DNA of 35,062 nt. Source: Prevotella sp. (GTDB taxonomy: Bacteria > Bacteroidota > Bacteroidia > Bacteroidales > Bacteroidaceae). Made by a program: the position numbers and the translations under genes. The notes beneath the pieces are model-generated. The model saw nothing but the letters and a program-made list of their open reading frames with translations. It ran no database searches and was not told the origin of the DNA. This document shows, in pieces, positions 31,947 to 35,062 of this stretch; positions within the stretch are counted from its first letter, which is position 1, and every line of letters begins with the position of its first letter. The stretch covers positions 1 to 35,062 of the forward strand of contig JALEJI010000051.1 of NCBI GenBank assembly GCA_022769825.1, in the 5' to 3' direction.

Positions 31947-32896
31947 TGTTTGACAATAGCTACTATACATTAAACGGCAACTCGCGACCTTGCGTTGCCA
32001 CGATAGGATTTTTCGATGGCGTGCATCGCGGCCACCAGTTTCTCATTTCCAATGTCATGGAAGAGGCCAGACGGTCCGGGCTCGCCTCGCTCGTCATCAC
32101 CTTCGACCGCCATCCCCGGCAGGTGCTCAACCAAGACTACCAACCCCAACTGCTTACCACCCTTGAGCGCAAACTGCAACTCATCGCCCTCACAGGTGTC
32201 GACAACGTGGCGGTGCTGCGCTTCAGCAAGGAGATGGCCGCGCTCTCGGCAAAGGAATTCATGAGGCAGGTGCTTGCCGAGCGACTGAATGTCAAAACCC
32301 TTGTCATTGGCTACGACAACCGGTTCGGCCATGACCGCACCGAGGGCTTCGACGATTACGTGGCCTACGGTCGCGAGCTCGGCATCGAGGTGGTGCAAGC
32401 AAAGTCGTACACTCTCGACAACATGAAGGTTAGCTCATCGCTCATCCGCTCCTTCCTTGAAGGCGGCGAGGCGGAGATGGCCGCGCGTTGCCTCAGCCGG
32501 CCTTTCGAGTTGTCGGGCAAGGTCAAGAAAGGCTTTCAGGAAGGCCGCAAGCTTGGCTTCCCCACAGCCAACCTCGACCTCGGCGACAGCGGACTGCTCA
32601 TCCCGAAAGACGGCGTGTATGCGGTTTGGGCAGCCATAGATGGCCACTCACGCCTCTTCCCTGCCATGATGGGCATTGGCTCTCGCCCTACCTTCGGGGG
32701 TGGACAGCTATCCCTGGAAGTAAATATCATCGGTTTCCACGGCAACCTCTACGACAAGCAAGTCAAGGTGCGGTTCGTGAGCCGCGTAAGAGACAACCGC
32801 AAGTTTGACAGCGCCGACAGCCTTGCCGAGCAATTGCGGAAAGACCAGGAATACATTATAAAGAAACTCAACAAGGAAAGTAAAGAAAAACAATAA
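31946..32896 (+). CDS. ribF: Bifunctional riboflavin kinase / FAD synthetase
   Basis: A 316-residue enzyme that makes FMN and then FAD from riboflavin. The N-terminal adenylyltransferase domain (about 15-170) has GFFDGVHRGH (21-30) and SSSLIRSFLEGGEAE. The C-terminal flavokinase domain (about 185-305) has KGFQEGRKLGFPTANLDL and GVYAVWAAIDG. Length is normal. The start overlaps the ATPase stop (TAATG). Confidence 0.96.
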   Translation: MFDNSYYTLNGNSRPCVATIGFFDGVHRGHQFLISNVMEEARRSGLASLVITFDRHPRQVLNQDYQPQLLTTLERKLQLIALTGVDNVAVLRFSKEMAALSAKEFMRQVLAERLNVKTLVIGYDNRFGHDRTEGFDDYVAYGRELGIEVVQAKSYTLDNMKVSSSLIRSFLEGGEAEMAARCLSRPFELSGKVKKGFQEGRKLGFPTANLDLGDSGLLIPKDGVYAVWAAIDGHSRLFPAMMGIGSRPTFGGGQLSLEVNIIGFHGNLYDKQVKVRFVSRVRDNRKFDSADSLAEQLRKDQEYIIKKLNKESKEKQ

Positions 32897-32928
32897 TAAA
32901 GACATCACCCAAATAAAGACATCACCCA
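32895..32928 (+). repeat. Perfect 17-bp tandem duplication abutting the CPBP start codon
   Basis: AATAAAGACATCACCCA occurs at 32895-32911 and again at 32912-32928 with no difference. It begins inside the ribF stop codon (TAA at 32894-32896), and its final A is the A of the next gene's ATG. The whole ribF-CPBP gap is this duplication. Confidence 0.92.
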
Positions 32929-33728
32929 TGACAGAAAACAATAACGCCCTTCGTGGCAGTCTTGACATTCTTTGGTACGCCATCGTCTTCTTGCTTTTGC
33001 AGTTAGGCTTTGGCGCCATATTCCACTTCGTGAAACTTCAACCTGTCACGAGCACCATTGCCATTACCTCGCTCAGCAGCTTGGCCACGCTCTTGGTCTT
33101 CCTTAAATGCAAATGGGCTCGCGTCTCAAACACATGGCTGCAGACACGCCCATGGGCGGTAATCGTCTGGGCGGTGCTTCTTGCCGTCGGCAGCATGATT
33201 CCATCTGAGCAACTGGTGGAGTGGATGCACTTCGAGATGCCCGAGGAGATGACTAAGATGATGGAAGGCGTAATGAAAAAGCCACTTGGCTATGTGGTGA
33301 TAGGCATACTCGCGCCACTTGCCGAGGAGGTCGTCTTCCGCGGAGCCATATTGCGCAAGCTCCTCGCCATGATGCCAACCGGCAGGCACTGGGTGGCCAT
33401 AGCCATCTCCGCTTTGATCTTCGGCATAGTGCACTTCAACTTGCCCCAAGGCATACACGCTTTCCTCATCGGCCTGCTGCTCGGATGGATGTATTATCGC
33501 ACTCGCTCTATCATCCCAGGCATCGTTTTCCATTGGATCAACAACACCATATCTTATATAATGGTCAACCTGATGCCGCAGTGTGCCGACGGAAAACTCG
33601 TAGACCTCTTCAACGGCAACGAGCGCATGGTCATCTATGCGGTATTGTTCTCCATGCTCATTTTCCTGCCAAGCATCTTCCAACTCAACATCCGGATGCG
33701 CAAGGCAAAAGACACAACAGCAGAATAA
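32928..33728 (+). CDS. CPBP-family intramembrane metalloprotease (CAAX/Abi)
   Basis: A 266-residue membrane protein with about six helices. The family signature is present: LAEEVVFRGAILRKL (EE..R, about 132-146), a second motif in FGIVHFNLPQGIHAFLIGLL (His about 170-176), and IIPGIVFHWINN with a further His. These residues bind the catalytic metal in glutamic-type intramembrane proteases. Substrates in bacteria are mostly unknown; roles in bacteriocin immunity or protein maturation are possible. It is separated from ribF only by the 17-bp duplication, so probably co-transcribed. Confidence 0.92.
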   Translation: MTENNNALRGSLDILWYAIVFLLLQLGFGAIFHFVKLQPVTSTIAITSLSSLATLLVFLKCKWARVSNTWLQTRPWAVIVWAVLLAVGSMIPSEQLVEWMHFEMPEEMTKMMEGVMKKPLGYVVIGILAPLAEEVVFRGAILRKLLAMMPTGRHWVAIAISALIFGIVHFNLPQGIHAFLIGLLLGWMYYRTRSIIPGIVFHWINNTISYIMVNLMPQCADGKLVDLFNGNERMVIYAVLFSMLIFLPSIFQLNIRMRKAKDTTAE

Positions 33729-33775
33729 CGCGCCTACAAGTTGTTATTATTCATCTTATTTGCACAAAATGTAAC

Positions 33776-33787
33776 AAATTGCAATTT
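33776..33787. promoter_or_regulatory. 12-bp palindrome upstream of the second SusC promoter
   Basis: AAATTGCAATTT is a perfect palindrome about 60 bp upstream of the -7 element. It could be a protein-binding site; chance occurrence in an AT-rich gap is also possible. Confidence 0.3.
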
Positions 33788-33814
33788 TAACATAACAAAA
33801 AGGCAAAAAACGCC

Positions 33815-33829
33815 TGTAAAGACTTTACA
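33815..33829. promoter_or_regulatory. Dyad overlapping the -33 region of the second SusC promoter
   Basis: TGTAAAGACTTTACA is a perfect 7-1-7 inverted repeat. It lies over the position where the -33 element of the promoter with -7 at 33847 would be (TTTA at 33824-33827, 19-bp spacer), so a bound regulator would block or adjust transcription of the receptor gene. Confidence 0.5.
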
Positions 33830-33846
33830 CGTATCACTTTTTTACT

Positions 33847-33854
33847 TATCTTTG
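33847..33854 (+). promoter_or_regulatory. Bacteroidota -7 element for the second SusC gene
   Basis: TATCTTTG matches TAnnTTTG. It would give a leader of about 70 nt before the ATG at 33930. Confidence 0.6.
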
Positions 33855-33929
33855 CAATTGACAAGGGATTTAGATCTACGTTTCTCGACACAATCCTACA
33901 GTCACTAACACACTTTAAGTTATGTCATT

Positions 33930-35062
33930 ATGAGTGAAAGCAATTGCAAAAGAACGCTGAACGCGAAGTCATTTTTGGCAGCCACGGCGTTGACCACCGT
34001 GTTTCTCGGAGGCAATGCTCTTTCTGCTAATGCTACAACGGCAACGGGTGCTACGCCCAAACCGCTGGCCGAGCAACAGAAGAACACCGTCAGGGGAACC
34101 GTAACCGACCAGGCTGGAGAGCCTATCATTGGTGCGAGTATCGTAATCAAAGGTACCACGAAAGGTGTCGTGACCGACACTGAGGGCCGTTTTGCCATAG
34201 ACGTATCAAACGGCTCCATGCTGGAGATATCGTGCATAGGTTACGAGAAACGCGTAGTGAAGGTAGGAGCACAGAAAAACATCAACATCACCCTTGCCGA
34301 AGACACCAAGTCGCTGAGCGACGTGGTGGTGACGGCCATGGGCATACGCAAGGAGAAAAAGGCCCTTGGATATGCCGTGACCGACGTGAAGGCCGATGAG
34401 CTGATGAAGAACAAGAATACCAACATCGTCAACTCACTCGCCGGCAAGGTGCCTGGCCTGAACATCACCCAAAGCAGCGGTGCCGCCGGCGCGGGAGCCA
34501 CCATCGTGATGCGCGGTGCCAACTCCACGGCTGAGGGACGAAGCAACCAGCCGCTCTTCGTCGTTGACGGAATCATCTACGACAACTCCACAAGCGTGGT
34601 GGGCAACTCGGGCACCGACGGCATGACGCGCAACGCCACAACCTTCTCTAACCGCGTGATGGATATCAACCCTGAAGACATCGCCGACATCTCCGTGCTG
34701 AAGGGCGCGGCAGCCGCGGCCCTCTACGGCTCACGCGCTGCCGATGGCGCCATCATCATCACCACGAAGAAGGGTGCCGAGGGAACGGTGAAGATCGACT
34801 ATTCGGGCAAGATAAGCGCGTCTTCTGCCACTAAGCTGCCTGAGACTCAAAAGCAGTTCGGACGAGGATACTATGCCGACAACGGCGTGTTCAGCGACCA
34901 GACCTACAACTCTTGGGGAAAGGCTTACGACGGTTCGGAGACACTGTATGACAACATAGGCAACTTCTTCCGCACAGGCACCGTACTCGACAACAACGTC
35001 AGCATATCGGGCGGCTCGAAGAACCAGAGCTTCTTCCTATCACTGTCCAACTACGACCAGCA
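33930..35062 (+). CDS. SusC/RagA-family TonB-dependent receptor, N-terminal part (runs off the right edge)
   Basis: About 377 codons are visible and the frame is open at the window end. There is a signal-like N-terminus (hydrophobic SFLAATALTTVFLGGNALSA about 14-33), a carboxypeptidase-regulatory-like domain (about 52-125, VRGTVTDQAGEPIIGASIVI), and a TonB plug (about 130-270) with SDVVVTAMGIRKEKKALGYA, IVMRGANSTAEGRSNQPLFV and ALYGSRAADGAIIITTKKG, then the first barrel strands. Unlike the receptor at 6-9 kb it has no STN domain, so it is not wired to a FecR system. The ATG at 33930 overlaps the stop of a 3-codon frame starting at 33922. A SusD gene would be expected just beyond the window. 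Confidence 0.95.
   Translation, partial: MSESNCKRTLNAKSFLAATALTTVFLGGNALSANATTATGATPKPLAEQQKNTVRGTVTDQAGEPIIGASIVIKGTTKGVVTDTEGRFAIDVSNGSMLEISCIGYEKRVVKVGAQKNINITLAEDTKSLSDVVVTAMGIRKEKKALGYAVTDVKADELMKNKNTNIVNSLAGKVPGLNITQSSGAAGAGATIVMRGANSTAEGRSNQPLFVVDGIIYDNSTSVVGNSGTDGMTRNATTFSNRVMDINPEDIADISVLKGAAAAALYGSRAADGAIIITTKKGAEGTVKIDYSGKISASSATKLPETQKQFGRGYYADNGVFSDQTYNSWGKAYDGSETLYDNIGNFFRTGTVLDNNVSISGGSKNQSFFLSLSNYDQ

Overview
The window looks like a chromosomal stretch from a Bacteroidota member of the order Bacteroidales, most likely Prevotellaceae-like (inferred from gene families, not tested). The signs are two SusC/RagA-type TonB receptors, a SusD lipoprotein, a FecI/FecR-type sigma/anti-sigma pair, a GH97 enzyme, PCMD, DUF3810 and DUF2851 proteins, and promoters with the Bacteroidota -7 motif TAnnTTTG. 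Most genes are GC-rich. The segment from about 23.6 to 25.3 kb is clearly AT-richer. No rRNA, tRNA, CRISPR array or transposase gene was recognised.

Layout. At 0-4.4 kb, a GH97 glycosidase and a DUF3810 membrane protein diverge from two facing promoters, followed by a secreted metallophosphoesterase. At 4.4-11.1 kb lies a minus-strand nutrient-uptake locus in the order ECF sigma, FecR, SusC with an STN signalling domain, SusD, and (27 bp on) the metallophosphoesterase. At 11.1-16.4 kb is a minus-strand housekeeping run: ybeY, coaD, ruvB, a sodium:solute symporter and cysS. A small outer-membrane barrel gene (16.6-17.3 kb) converges on a wbqC-family gene across a 512-bp gap that holds 22-bp tandem repeats ending in a long hairpin. 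At 17.8-21.2 kb is the minus-strand run dapB, lepB, a degenerate second S26 protein and wbqC.

At 21.4-24.2 kb a plus-strand cell-surface operon encodes a PCMD lipoprotein, an outer-membrane barrel and a calycin-like secreted protein, preceded by a hairpin-rich leader. At 24.2-25.3 kb there is a decayed toxin-antitoxin patch: a 134-bp inverted-repeat element, an antitoxin that looks like a fusion of two antitoxin families, an internally deleted zeta-toxin remnant and a small antitoxin-like ORF. At 25.3-33.7 kb come DUF2851, a four-helix-bundle/coiled-coil protein, a remarkable double heptamer array, a thioesterase, dprA, a calcium-type P-ATPase, ribF and a CPBP protease. A second SusC-type receptor runs off the right edge.

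The most unusual signals are mostly non-genic. A GC-rich hairpin repeat family has copies in the 134-bp element, in-frame inside wbqC, and perhaps between dapB and lepB. Two inverted arrays of a TAGAC-type heptamer follow the four-helix-bundle gene. Short tandem duplications end exactly at the start codons of dprA and the CPBP gene. The antitoxin fusion, the zeta deletion and the S26 homologue lacking both catalytic residues are the most interesting protein-level observations.
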